A stretch of 18,680 nucleotides of DNA from Hyphomicrobiales bacterium (GCA_027082895.1 JALWTJ010000287.1:1-18680), one strand, 5' to 3'; shown: positions 4,983-12,791, counted from the first letter of the stretch. Translations and numbers: made by a program. The notes: generated by a model from the letters alone, not told the origin.

Positions 4983-6899
4983 ATGGGAAAAGTTATCGGT
5001 ATTGACCTGGGAACGACCAATTCCTGCGTTGCCGTCATGGACGGCAAGACACCAAAAGTTATCGAGAATGCGGAAGGGGCGCGCACCACGCCCTCCATGG
5101 TCGCATTCTCCTCCGATGGCGAGCGGCTGGTGGGCCAGCCTGCCAAGCGCCAGGCCGTCACCAATCCGGAAGGCACGCTGTTTGCCGTCAAGCGGCTGAT
5201 CGGACGTCGCTACAATGATCCCACCGTTACCAAGGACAAGAAGCTCGTCCCCTTCAAGATCGTCAAGGGCGACAATGGCGATGCCTATGTGGAAGTGGAT
5301 GGCAAGACCATGTCACCTTCCGAGGTTTCCGCCATGATCCTTGGCAAGATGAAGGAAACCGCCGAATCCTTCCTGGGCGAAGATGTCACCCAGGCCGTGA
5401 TCACGGTTCCGGCCTACTTCAACGATTCCCAGCGCCAGGCCACCAAGGACGCGGGCAAGATTGCCGGCCTTGAGGTGTTGCGCATCATCAACGAGCCGAC
5501 TGCCGCAGCTCTGGCCTATGGTCTGGACAAGTCCAATTCGGGCACCATTGCCGTTTATGACCTTGGCGGGGGAACGTTCGACATTTCCATTCTGGAAATC
5601 GGCGATGGCGTGTTCGAGGTGAAATCGACCAACGGCGACACCTTCCTTGGCGGTGAGGATTTCGACATGCGGCTGGTGGATTACCTAGCCGAGGAATTCA
5701 AGAAGGAACAGGGGATCGACCTGCGCACGGACAAGATGGCGTTGCAGCGGCTGAAGGAAGCCGCCGAAAAGGCCAAGATCGAATTGTCCTCCTCCTCGCA
5801 GACCGAGATCAACCTGCCCTTCATTACCGCCGATGCGTCCGGGCCCAAGCACCTGCAGCTCAAGCTGACGCGGGCCAAGTTCGAACAGCTGGTGGATGAT
5901 CTGGTCAAGCGGACCATCAAGCCGCTGAAGGCTGCCATCAAGGATGCGGGCATCAGTGCGGGCGAAGTGGACGAGGTGATCCTGGTGGGTGGCATGACGC
6001 GCATGCCCAAGATCCAGGAAACCGTTCAGGAATTCTTCGGCAAGGAACCCCACAAGGGCGTCAACCCGGACGAAGTGGTTGCCATGGGTGCTGCCATTCA
6101 GGCGGGCGTGCTGCAGGGGGACGTCAAGGACGTTCTGCTGCTGGACGTTACACCCCTGTCCCTGGGGATCGAAACCCTGGGCGGCGTGTTCACCCGGCTG
6201 ATCGACCGCAACACGACGATCCCGACCAAGAAGTCCCAGACCTTCTCCACCGCCGAGGACAACCAGTCCGCCGTGACCATCAACGTGGCCCAGGGCGAGC
6301 GGGAAATGTTCGCGGACAACAAGAGCCTTGGACGTTTCGACCTGACGGGCATTCCGCCCGCACCGCGCGGTGTTCCCCAGATCGAGGTGACATTCGACAT
6401 TGATGCCAACGGTATCGTGAACGTGTCGGCCAAGGATCTGGGAACCGGCAAGGAACAGCAGATCCGCATCCAGGCATCGGGTGGCCTGTCGGAGGAAGAC
6501 ATCGAAAAGATGGTGGCCGAAGCAGAAGCCAATGCCGAAGCGGACAAGAAACGCCGCGAGGAAGTGGAAGCACGCAATTCCGCCGAATCCCTGGTCCATT
6601 CGACCGAAAAATCCATGAAGGATTACGGGGACAAGCTGGCCGATGAAGATGGTGCTGCCATCGAAAGCGCTCTGGAAGACCTCAAGTCCGCCCTGGAAGG
6701 GGATGATGTGGAGGCCATTGTCGAAAAGACAAATGCCCTGTCCCAGGCATCCCTGAAACTGGGCGAGGCCATGTACAAGGCCTCCCAGGAAGAGGCGGAA
6801 GCCGCCGCTGAAGCTTCCGACGATTCGGAAGAAGACGACGATGTGGTGGATGTCGATTTCGAAGAAGTCGGCGACGACGACGACAAGAAATCTGCCTGA
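4983..6899 (+). CDS. dnaK: Molecular chaperone DnaK (Hsp70)
   Basis: This 638-residue Hsp70 is of normal bacterial length. The ATPase domain begins MGKVIGIDLGTTNSCVAV and contains AVITVPAYFNDSQRQAT, IINEPTAAALAYGLDK, YDLGGGTFDISIL and VGGMTRMP. The interdomain linker VLLLDV (residues 384-389) leads into the substrate-binding domain and helical lid. The tail is acidic and ends DVDFEEVGDDDDKKSA, the usual GrpE/DnaJ-era C-terminal motif. The ATG at 4983 follows an AGAGAGG ribosome-binding site nine bases upstream; in-frame codons further upstream fall in the leader and are not homologous. It is driven by the RpoH-type promoter at 4827-4858, works with GrpE (3403) and DnaJ (6995), and is followed by a strong terminator. 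Confidence 0.99.
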   Translation: MGKVIGIDLGTTNSCVAVMDGKTPKVIENAEGARTTPSMVAFSSDGERLVGQPAKRQAVTNPEGTLFAVKRLIGRRYNDPTVTKDKKLVPFKIVKGDNGDAYVEVDGKTMSPSEVSAMILGKMKETAESFLGEDVTQAVITVPAYFNDSQRQATKDAGKIAGLEVLRIINEPTAAALAYGLDKSNSGTIAVYDLGGGTFDISILEIGDGVFEVKSTNGDTFLGGEDFDMRLVDYLAEEFKKEQGIDLRTDKMALQRLKEAAEKAKIELSSSSQTEINLPFITADASGPKHLQLKLTRAKFEQLVDDLVKRTIKPLKAAIKDAGISAGEVDEVILVGGMTRMPKIQETVQEFFGKEPHKGVNPDEVVAMGAAIQAGVLQGDVKDVLLLDVTPLSLGIETLGGVFTRLIDRNTTIPTKKSQTFSTAEDNQSAVTINVAQGEREMFADNKSLGRFDLTGIPPAPRGVPQIEVTFDIDANGIVNVSAKDLGTGKEQQIRIQASGGLSEEDIEKMVAEAEANAEADKKRREEVEARNSAESLVHSTEKSMKDYGDKLADEDGAAIESALEDLKSALEGDDVEAIVEKTNALSQASLKLGEAMYKASQEEAEAAAEASDDSEEDDDVVDVDFEEVGDDDDKKSA

Positions 6900-6911
6900 A
6901 CCCTTCATGAG

Positions 6912-6947
6912 CGGGGGCCTTTTTAAAGGCCCCCGTTTGTCTTTTTT
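6912..6947 (+). terminator. Intrinsic terminator between dnaK and dnaJ
   Basis: Perfect inverted repeat with 11-base arms, CGGGGGCCTTT (6912-6922) and AAAGGCCCCCG (6925-6935), separated by TT. In RNA it would fold as a 9-bp GC-rich stem with a six-base loop. It is followed by TTTGTCTTTTTT (6936-6947). This is a textbook intrinsic terminator 12 bases after the dnaK stop, and should reduce or set the amount of dnaJ read-through. Confidence 0.9.
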
Positions 6948-6967
6948 GCCTGCTTCGACTATCTGAA
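6936..6967 (+). promoter_or_regulatory. Weak candidate RpoH promoter of dnaJ
   Basis: TTTG (6936-6939), 18 bases, then ACTATCTGAA (6958-6967). It has one mismatch in the -35 and two in the -10 against CTTG-N17/18-CYTATNTNNG. It overlaps the T-tract of the dnaK terminator and would give dnaJ a leader of about 25 bases. The match could be chance. Confidence 0.2.
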
Positions 6968-6994
6968 GACAAAAGACAATGAGTATTCCGTTCC

Positions 6995-8131
6995 ATGGCT
7001 ACACTTGACTATTACGAAATTCTGCAGGTTTCCCGAAACGCCGATGATGCGACCCTGAAGTCCGCCTACCGCAAGCTGGCCATGCAATATCACCCGGATC
7101 GCAACCAGGATGACCCGGAGGCCGAGCGCAAGTTCAAGGAAATCAATGCGGCCTATGATGCGCTGAAAGACCCCCAGAAAAGAGCGGCCTATGACCGGTT
7201 TGGCCATGCCGCGTTCCAGCAGAATGGCGGACGCGGACCCGGCGGGTTCGGTCCGGACTTTTCCTCCTCCATGTCCGACATGTTCGAAGATCTGTTCGGG
7301 GACTTCATGGGGGGCAGTGGCCGGCGCGGCAAGTCCGCCCAGTTCCGGGGAGCCGATCTGCGCTACAATCTGGAAATCACGCTTGAAGATGCCTATCAGG
7401 GCCGGACGGTGGAAATCGACGTGCCCAGCATGGTGCCATGCGATACCTGCGAGGGAAGCGGCGCCAAACCGGGCACCGGCATGTCGCGCTGTGAAACCTG
7501 CAACGGGCACGGCAAGGTGCGAACCGCCCAGGGATTCTTTTCCATCGAACGTACCTGCCCGTCCTGTCATGGACGCGGGGAAACCATGGACCAGCCGTGC
7601 ACCGACTGTTCGGGGCAGGGCCGGCGCCAGGAAAGCCGAAATCTTTCAGTGGATATTCCCAAGGGCATCGAGGATGGCACGCGCATCCGCCTGTCCAACG
7701 AGGGCGAAGCGGGGCTGCGTGGCGGCCCGGCAGGCGATCTGTATATCTTTGTTTCGGTGGCCCCCCACGATCTTTTCCAGCGGGATGGAGCGGATCTTTA
7801 TGCCCGCGTTCCCATCGCCATGACCACGGCGGCCCTTGGCGGGGAATTCGAAGTGCCCACCCTTGATGGCGCGCGGGCCCGGGTCAAGGTTCCCTCGGGA
7901 ACCCAGCCGGGGCAACGGGTGCGCCTGAAGGGAAAGGGCATGCCGGTTCTGCGCTCCAGTCAGATCGGCGATCTTTACGTGCAAATGGACGTGGAAACCC
8001 CGCGCAATCTGACGCGGCAGCAACGGGAACTGCTTGAACAGCTGGCGCAAATCTCCACCAATGACAATTCGCCCAGCTCCTCGGGATTCTTTGCCAAGAT
8101 CAAGGGCCTGTTCGAAAGCATGAGTCACTAG
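6995..8131 (+). CDS. dnaJ: Co-chaperone DnaJ (Hsp40, type I)
   Basis: DnaJ (378 residues) delivers substrates to DnaK and stimulates its ATPase. The J domain (about 1-70) has the essential HPD at 33-35. A Gly/Phe-rich linker follows (GGRGPGGFGPDF). The zinc-binding domain has all four CXXCXGXG repeats, beginning at residues 149, 166, 188 and 202. Then come the substrate-binding C-terminal domains (VDIPKGIEDGTRIRLSNEGEAG, GDLYVQMDVETP). It is a complete type I protein. The ATG at 6995 is fixed by homology, but no good ribosome-binding site precedes it. A 9-codon reading frame starting at 6979 overlaps the start, so coupled initiation is possible. Expression comes from dnaK read-through, a weak local promoter, or both. 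Confidence 0.98.
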   Translation: MATLDYYEILQVSRNADDATLKSAYRKLAMQYHPDRNQDDPEAERKFKEINAAYDALKDPQKRAAYDRFGHAAFQQNGGRGPGGFGPDFSSSMSDMFEDLFGDFMGGSGRRGKSAQFRGADLRYNLEITLEDAYQGRTVEIDVPSMVPCDTCEGSGAKPGTGMSRCETCNGHGKVRTAQGFFSIERTCPSCHGRGETMDQPCTDCSGQGRRQESRNLSVDIPKGIEDGTRIRLSNEGEAGLRGGPAGDLYIFVSVAPHDLFQRDGADLYARVPIAMTTAALGGEFEVPTLDGARARVKVPSGTQPGQRVRLKGKGMPVLRSSQIGDLYVQMDVETPRNLTRQQRELLEQLAQISTNDNSPSSSGFFAKIKGLFESMSH

Positions 8132-8137
8132 AACCTA

Positions 8138-8176
8138 TCCGGTTTTTGCCGGAATCACAGATGCGTTCCGTCTGTT
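8138..8176 (+). terminator. Possible weak terminator after dnaJ
   Basis: Two short hairpins follow the dnaJ stop: TCCGG-TTTTTG-CCGGA (8138-8153), and ACAGATG/CGTCTGT arms (8158-8176, with one G-T pair). Neither is followed by a good T run, so termination here is only a suggestion. Confidence 0.2.
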
Positions 8177-8203
8177 TGAAAATGCGGCGCTTCCTGCTAC
8201 GAC
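8176..8203 (+). promoter_or_regulatory. Candidate vegetative promoter of the FMN reductase gene
   Basis: TTGAAA (8176-8181) and TACGAC (8198-8203) are 16 bases apart, with TG one base before the -10 as in extended -10 promoters. The -35 is good and the -10 is poor. The position fits a start of transcription about 85 bases before the gene. Confidence 0.3.
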
Positions 8204-8294
8204 AACCGCTTCATGTCTTGTTGGAAGTGCGCAAGGGCGTCTTGTCGTGCTGCCGGAAGCGGCCCACCCTGAACGGGCCAGAAAGAAGATATTC

Positions 8295-8849
8295 ATGCGC
8301 AATGCCCTGACCCTTTCCGGATCGATCCGGTCCGATTCCCTGAATGCCCGTCTGGCCCGTGCCTTTGGCGAAAAGCTCGCGCAGGCCGGGGCAAACCTGA
8401 CCCATGTGGATCTGGCGGACTATCCGCTGGAACTGTTCAATGCCGATCTTGAAGCGCAAAATGGTGAACCCGACAACGCGGTTGCACTGGCACGCCTGTT
8501 CGGCAATGCGGACATCATCTTCATTGCCTCGCCCGAATATAACGGATCGGTTTCCCCCCTGTTGAAAAACACGCTGGACTGGATTTCCCGTCAAAGGACG
8601 CACAAGCCGTTTGCCCGGGCCACATTCGGCATCGGCGCAGCATCTCCGGGAAGCATGGGCGGTATCAGCGGCCTGCGTCACCTGCGCGAAATACTGGGAA
8701 GCGTGGGCGCTCTGGTTATCCCCAAAACCCTTGGAGTCGGCAATGCGGGCAAGGTGCTCACTGAAAGCGGCCGATTTTGTGATCCGGCGCTGGAGGAAAG
8801 GGCCGACGAAATTGCCGAAATGATGCACAGCATCCAGCGCAGAATGTAA
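8295..8849 (+). CDS. NAD(P)H-dependent FMN reductase family protein (flavodoxin fold)
   Basis: A 184-residue single-domain flavoprotein. The FMN-phosphate loop is LSGSIRSDSLNARLA (about 7-21), the isoalloxazine-side motif SPEYNGSVSPLLKNTLDW is at about 79-96, and a GSMGGISGLRHLRE segment follows. These are the marks of the NADPH-dependent FMN reductase/quinone reductase (ChrR-, SsuE-like) group. Such enzymes pass electrons from NAD(P)H via FMN to quinones, metals or free flavin; the true substrate cannot be read from sequence. The ATG at 8295 matches the homologous N-terminus; its ribosome-binding site (AGAAAGAAGA) is weak. It stands alone between dnaJ and pyrF, with 163 bases upstream. Confidence 0.85.
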   Translation: MRNALTLSGSIRSDSLNARLARAFGEKLAQAGANLTHVDLADYPLELFNADLEAQNGEPDNAVALARLFGNADIIFIASPEYNGSVSPLLKNTLDWISRQRTHKPFARATFGIGAASPGSMGGISGLRHLREILGSVGALVIPKTLGVGNAGKVLTESGRFCDPALEERADEIAEMMHSIQRRM

Positions 8850-8884
8850 GCAGAATATTGCTGTTCAAGCCGGTTGAAGGAACG

Positions 8885-8900
8885 ATCCGCAGATGCGGAT
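8885..8900. repeat. 7-2-7 perfect dyad upstream of pyrF
   Basis: ATCCGCA-GA-TGCGGAT is a perfect inverted repeat about 100 bases before pyrF. It has no T run after it, so it is not an intrinsic terminator. It touches a -10-like TAGAAT (8900-8905), which would fit an operator, but no good -35 lies at standard spacing. Confidence 0.4.
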
Positions 8901-9003
8901 AGAATCCGGGCAACGCAAAAAATAGTTTCCCGTTTGATATTGAATGCCGCCGCCGGATAAGCGAAGAAAAACCGATTGGGAAATGGAACCGGAAGGCACT
9001 GGC

Positions 9004-9756
9004 ATGAGCAGGTCACACCCGCACAGGAGCGATGACCGATTGATCGTCGCGCTGGATTTTTCCAACCGCGCAGAGGCGGAAAAACTGGTCGGGCAGCTGG
9101 GAGAACGGGTCCGTTTCTACAAGATCGGCTATGAACTCTTTTACGGGGGGGACGGTCTTGCCCTGGGCAAGGAACTGATAAAGGCCGGCAAAAAGGTCTT
9201 TTTCGATCTCAAGCTGCTCGATATTGAAAACACCGTGGCCAAAGGTGTGGCTGCCATTGCTGCAACCGGGGCATCCATGCTGACAATTCACGGCTATCCG
9301 GGGGCCATGCGCGCCGCCGCCGAAGCAGCAAAGGGAAGCGATCTGGACGTGCTGGCCGTCAGCGTGCTGACCTCGATGGATGACAATGACCTGATGGAAG
9401 CGGGTTATGACCGGGACGTGGAAAGCCTTGTCGGTCTGCGGGCCTATCAGGCCAAGGAAGCAGGCATGGACGGGGTTGTGTGCTCGGCCTTCGAAGCGGC
9501 GCTGGTGCGGCGCATGACGGAAGGCAAGCTCAAGATCGTGACACCGGGCATCCGGCCCGAGGGTGAGGATTTTGGCGACCAGAAACGGGCCGTGACACCG
9601 GGAGATGCCCTGAGCTGGGGAGCAACGCACCTTGTCGTGGGCCGCCCGATTACCCGGGCCGTGGATCCTGTTGCGGCACTGTTCAAGATTGAAGAAGAAA
9701 TGATTGCAGCGGATGCGCTAAACGAAGATAAGGAAAAGAACGAGCGCGAAAAATGA
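9004..9756 (+). CDS. pyrF: Orotidine 5'-phosphate decarboxylase
   Basis: PyrF (250 residues) decarboxylates orotidine monophosphate to UMP, the last step of pyrimidine synthesis. It is a TIM barrel with the expected active-site residues: D18 (VALDF), K40 (YKIGYE), and the D68-K70-D73 network in FFDLKLLDIENTVAKG. The phosphate-binding end shows TPGIRPEG and VVGRPIT. The DLKLLDIENT form, rather than DxKxHDIPNT, is familiar from alphaproteobacteria. I chose the ATG at 9004 because GGAAGG lies seven bases before it; ATGs at 8944 and 8983 would add residues without homology. The C-terminus ends in a charged Lys/Glu tail. dapB follows after 111 bases. Confidence 0.96.
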   Translation: MSRSHPHRSDDRLIVALDFSNRAEAEKLVGQLGERVRFYKIGYELFYGGDGLALGKELIKAGKKVFFDLKLLDIENTVAKGVAAIAATGASMLTIHGYPGAMRAAAEAAKGSDLDVLAVSVLTSMDDNDLMEAGYDRDVESLVGLRAYQAKEAGMDGVVCSAFEAALVRRMTEGKLKIVTPGIRPEGEDFGDQKRAVTPGDALSWGATHLVVGRPITRAVDPVAALFKIEEEMIAADALNEDKEKNEREK

Positions 9757-9867
9757 CGTTTTCAACCTGCTCCGGGCACCCGTGACAGGAATGGGGGGCC
9801 ATGAGGTGGGCCGTGGCAGGCGGATCATGAATGGATCCGGAAAAGAGGAATGGGGAAACACTGAACC

Positions 9868-10683
9868 ATGCCGGACATGAAAATCTGCGTCACCGGGGCT
9901 GCCGGGCGCATGGGCGGCGCCCTGATCCGGGCCCTTGCCGAGACGGAAGGGCTGGTACTGTGCGGGGCGCTGGAGCGGCCGCAATCCGACAGGCTGGGGG
10001 AAGATGCCGGAACCGTTGCCGGTCTGCCGGCCACTGGAATTCGCATATCCGATGATGTTGCAAACGCCCTTGAGGGCGCCGATGGCATTGTCGACTTTTC
10101 CCGACCGGAAGCCAGCCGCATGCTGGCCGAAGAAGCCGCAAGGCGATCCCTGGTGCACGTTATCGGCACCACGGGTTGCACGGGTGAAGATGAGGCCGCC
10201 TTTCACGAAGCGGCCCGGAATGGCGCCACCATCATCAAGTCGGGCAACATGTCCCTGGGCGTCAACCTTCTGGCGGCACTGGTCCGGCAGGCGGCAACGC
10301 TGCTGGGGGACGATTTCGATATCGAAGTTCTTGAAATGCACCATAATCAGAAGGTGGATGCCCCCTCGGGCACGGCCCTGCTGCTGGGGGAGGCGGCAGC
10401 CGCCGGGCGCGGGATTGATCTGGCGGACAAGGCGGTGATGGCACGAGAGGGCATTACCGGAGCGCGGGAGAAAGGCAGCATCGGATTTGCTACCCTGAGG
10501 GGGGGAAGTGTCGTTGGGGAACACAGTGTCATACTGGCCGGTCCCGGCGAGCGGATCGAATTGACCCACAGGGCGCAGGACCGTTCCCTGTTCGCCAACG
10601 GTGCCATGCGGGCATTATTGTGGGGACGGGATCGCGCACCGGGTTATTATTCCATGGCCGATGTGCTTGACTTGAACAGATAG
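9868..10683 (+). CDS. dapB: 4-hydroxy-tetrahydrodipicolinate reductase
   Basis: DapB (271 residues) reduces 4-hydroxy-tetrahydrodipicolinate with NAD(P)H, a step toward diaminopimelate for peptidoglycan and lysine. The N-terminal Rossmann motif is VTGAAGRMGGALI (about 8-20), followed by VDFSRPEA, GTTGCTGEDE and SGNMSLGVNLL. The active-site signature EMHHNQKVDAPSGTAL contains H158, H159 and K162, matching the catalytic His/Lys spacing of the family. The ATG at 9868 gives MPDMKICVTG; a second in-frame ATG at 9877 is possible, and neither has an ideal ribosome-binding site. gpmA follows nine bases after the stop, so the two are probably cotranscribed. Confidence 0.97.
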   Translation: MPDMKICVTGAAGRMGGALIRALAETEGLVLCGALERPQSDRLGEDAGTVAGLPATGIRISDDVANALEGADGIVDFSRPEASRMLAEEAARRSLVHVIGTTGCTGEDEAAFHEAARNGATIIKSGNMSLGVNLLAALVRQAATLLGDDFDIEVLEMHHNQKVDAPSGTALLLGEAAAAGRGIDLADKAVMAREGITGAREKGSIGFATLRGGSVVGEHSVILAGPGERIELTHRAQDRSLFANGAMRALLWGRDRAPGYYSMADVLDLNR

Positions 10684-10692
10684 GGGGCAATC

Positions 10693-11307
10693 ATGGCACG
10701 AACACTGATCCTTGTCCGGCACGGACAAAGCGAATGGAACCTGAAAAACCTGTTTACCGGCTGGCGTGATCCGGACCTGACGGCCAAGGGGCGCGAAGAG
10801 GCCAAGGCCGCCGGGCTGGCCCTGAAAAACCACAATTTCGATATCGACATCTGCTTTACCTCGGCGCTGGTGCGCGCGCAGCACACGCTGGACATCATCC
10901 TGCGGGAAATGGGCATCGTCAATATGACCATCGTGCGCAACCAGGCCCTGAACGAAAGGGATTACGGGGACCTTTCGGGCCTGAACAAGGATGATGCGCG
11001 ATTGAAATGGGGCGAGGAACAGGTCCATATCTGGCGGCGCTCATATGATGTGCCACCACCGGGGGGCGAAAGCCTGAAGGATACGGCGGAGCGGGTGTTG
11101 CCCTATTACCAGTCCATGATCGCGCCCCTCGTATTCAAGGGAAAAACAGTGCTGGTGGCTGCCCATGGCAATTCCCTGCGGGCGCTGGTGATGCACCTGG
11201 AAAAACTGTCCCCCGAAGATATCGTCAAGCGGGAAATCGGGACCGGCGTGCCGATCATCTATCATTTCGACGAAAATAACGAGGTCAGTTCCGTTACCGG
11301 AGTCTGA
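10693..11307 (+). CDS. gpmA: 2,3-bisphosphoglycerate-dependent phosphoglycerate mutase
   Basis: This 204-residue histidine-phosphatase-fold enzyme interconverts 3- and 2-phosphoglycerate in glycolysis and gluconeogenesis. The phosphorylated histidine is H10 in LVRHGQSEWN, the acid/base glutamate is E88 in NERDYGDLSG, and the second active-site histidine is H158 in VAAHGNSLRAL. At 204 residues it is the short form common in alphaproteobacteria; the enterobacterial form is about 250 residues. AGGGGG precedes the ATG by six bases, directly after the dapB stop. It converges on the Ada-like gene with only 22 bases between the stops. Confidence 0.95.
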   Translation: MARTLILVRHGQSEWNLKNLFTGWRDPDLTAKGREEAKAAGLALKNHNFDIDICFTSALVRAQHTLDIILREMGIVNMTIVRNQALNERDYGDLSGLNKDDARLKWGEEQVHIWRRSYDVPPPGGESLKDTAERVLPYYQSMIAPLVFKGKTVLVAAHGNSLRALVMHLEKLSPEDIVKREIGTGVPIIYHFDENNEVSSVTGV

Positions 11308-11329
11308 TTGTTCTCCCCGGAACGCGTTT

Positions 11330-12217
11330 TCAAGAGCGGGAAATTCCCGCTTCCCACCCCAGAATGGCCCGTTTGCGGGCCATGCCCCAATGGTAGCCGG
11401 TCAGTTTTCCGCTGGCACCGACCACCCGATGGCAGGGAACCACGAAGGAAATCGGATTTCTTCCCACGGCAGCCCCCACCGCCCGGGCGGCGCGGGGCCG
11501 GTTCACTGTCTCCGCCAGTTTTCCATAGGTGGCAGCGGTCCCGAAAGGAATTTTCAACAGGGTTTCCCATACCCGCACTTCAAAATCCGTTCCGATCAAA
11601 ACCACCCGTACCGGCTGGTCGGCCTGCCACTTTTCCGGTTCGAAGATGCGCGCGGCAAGGGGAAGAATGGCCCCCTGATCCTGCCGGAAACGCGCTGCGG
11701 GCCAGCGGCCGGTCAGATCGTCATAGGCCGCCCTGATGTCACCATTTTCCACGAACCCGAGGCCAGCCACACCATAGGGGGTGGCAAAAATGATGGCCTG
11801 TCCGAAGGGGCTGGGCACCACGCCCCACGTCATTTGCAGCCCCTCCCCCCGCCGGGCCCAGATACCGGGCGGCATGGCTTCATGCGTTACAAAAAGGTCA
11901 TGCAGGCGGGACGTGGAGGAAAGGCCCACTTCAAGGGTGGTGTCCAGCACGCTGGCCTTCTGGGAAAGCAGGCGGCGTGCATGGTCCAGGGCAACGGCCC
12001 GGGCAAAACTGGTCGGGGTCAGACCGCACCAGCGCCGGAACAGGGCAGTCAGCTGGCGCGGGGTCATATCAAGCGCTGAGGCAAAGGCGGCAAGATCGGC
12101 TACGTCGGGTCCGTGATTGCTCAGATAGGCTATGGCCTGGCGCACCTTTTCATAATCCGCGCCTGCGCGGACCAGACGGGGAAAAGCCGTTTCTTCATTT
12201 TGGGTCATACCGTTCAT
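11330..12217 (-). CDS. Ada-like fusion: AraC-type DNA-binding domain plus O6-methylguanine-DNA methyltransferase
   Basis: A 295-residue two-part protein. The N-terminal half (about 20-120) is an AraC-type helix-turn-helix region (VADLAAFASALDMTPRQLTALFRRWCGLTPTSF). The C-terminal half is a methylated-DNA-protein cysteine methyltransferase with FGTAATYGKLA, RAVGAAVGRNPIS and the suicide cysteine C262 in VVPCHRVVGASG. It would repair O6-methylguanine by irreversible methyl transfer to C262. Compared with E. coli Ada it lacks the N-terminal zinc domain whose cysteine accepts methyl from phosphotriesters; the only other cysteine is C64. How, or whether, it acts as a methylation-activated regulator is therefore unclear. 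In-frame ATGs at 12217 and 12208 are both possible starts. Confidence 0.9.
   Translation of the reverse strand: MNGMTQNEETAFPRLVRAGADYEKVRQAIAYLSNHGPDVADLAAFASALDMTPRQLTALFRRWCGLTPTSFARAVALDHARRLLSQKASVLDTTLEVGLSSTSRLHDLFVTHEAMPPGIWARRGEGLQMTWGVVPSPFGQAIIFATPYGVAGLGFVENGDIRAAYDDLTGRWPAARFRQDQGAILPLAARIFEPEKWQADQPVRVVLIGTDFEVRVWETLLKIPFGTAATYGKLAETVNRPRAARAVGAAVGRNPISFVVPCHRVVGASGKLTGYHWGMARKRAILGWEAGISRS
11335..11351. repeat. Perfect palindrome at the gpmA/ada-like convergence
   Basis: AGCGGGAAATTCCCGCT has 8-base arms around one A and covers the last codons of the ada-like gene. As RNA it would be a 6-bp stem with a 5-base loop on either strand. There is no T run on either side, so intrinsic termination is doubtful. 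It shares the core CGGGAAATTCCCG with 3362-3374. Confidence 0.5.
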
Positions 12218-12285
12218 GACATGGCATTAGCGCGAATGGCGAGGTGCCGCGACCCGGTTTTTACGCGCACGAACACGCACAGCGC

Positions 12286-12330
12286 AAAAAAACAGAAACG
12301 GAACAGCCGCCTTACGGCTTAACGCTGTTC
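12286..12330 (-). terminator. Intrinsic terminator of the DUF2244 gene
   Basis: On the minus strand, arms GAACAGC (12324-12330) and GCTGTTC (12301-12307) enclose an inner GCC-GTAA-GGC hairpin that contains the stop codon. They are followed within nine bases by a run of seven T (12286-12292). The hairpin overlaps the end of the DUF2244 gene and should separate it from the ada-like gene downstream. Confidence 0.55.
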
Positions 12331-12791
12331 AGGGCGCGGGAAAACATTTCGGCAAAACTTGTCTTGTCATCCGGGTTCAGGAAGGCCCCGACTTCCACCG
12401 TTTCCGCGGGCCGTTTCTGGCGGTTGTTCAGCAATATCCGGGTAATCTGGTCGTCATAATCCCGATCCAGATGCAGGCGCACCCAGAACGGATTGAGGGT
12501 GCGCGTGGTCACCCGGCCGGCGGGAGAGCAGGAACTGATGTTCAGGGCGTGGGAAAACAGGGTCACTTCCTCATAGGCCTGGCCGGAACGCCGGGAAAGC
12601 TTCAGAGCCAGCCACAGGGCGGCAATGTCCAGCCCCATGAAACCGATGATCGGCCAGGCGCCAATGTGAAAGAAGAACAGGGCGGGAATGGTGGTCAGAA
12701 CACCATAAAGAACCACAACCCATCTGTTTGCGTCCGCTCCCATGGACCGGTACGGAGTCAGGGTGGCTGAAAATACCGGTTTGTCGTGCAT
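12312..12791 (-). CDS. DUF2244 membrane protein
   Basis: A 159-residue protein of unknown function. It matches the DUF2244 pattern: an N-terminal TLTPYRSMGADANRW, a hydrophobic hairpin at about residues 24-62 (WVVVLYGVLTTIPALFFF, then GAWPIIGFMGLDIAALWLAL), and a soluble part with EEVTLF, NPFWVRLHL and a C-terminal VGAFLNPDDKTSFAEMFSRAL. The two hydrophobic segments suggest an inner-membrane protein with its C-terminal domain in the cytoplasm. The gene lies back to back with nth, a frequent arrangement in alphaproteobacteria, but the sequence gives no evidence of a role in DNA repair. A terminator overlaps its stop codon. Confidence 0.85.
   Translation of the reverse strand: MHDKPVFSATLTPYRSMGADANRWVVVLYGVLTTIPALFFFHIGAWPIIGFMGLDIAALWLALKLSRRSGQAYEEVTLFSHALNISSCSPAGRVTTRTLNPFWVRLHLDRDYDDQITRILLNNRQKRPAETVEVGAFLNPDDKTSFAEMFSRALNSVKP

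Noticed and set aside
5685..6908. Long (about 400-codon) open frame antisense to dnaK
   Set aside because: Long antisense frames opposite dnaK are a well-known by-product of its codon use in GC-rich genomes. The translation is low-complexity and the dnaK frame is unquestionable.
9780..9868. Possible short peptide frame between pyrF and dapB
   Set aside because: A frame of about 29 codons runs into the dapB start, but its Gly/Arg-rich content and lack of a ribosome-binding site give no support.
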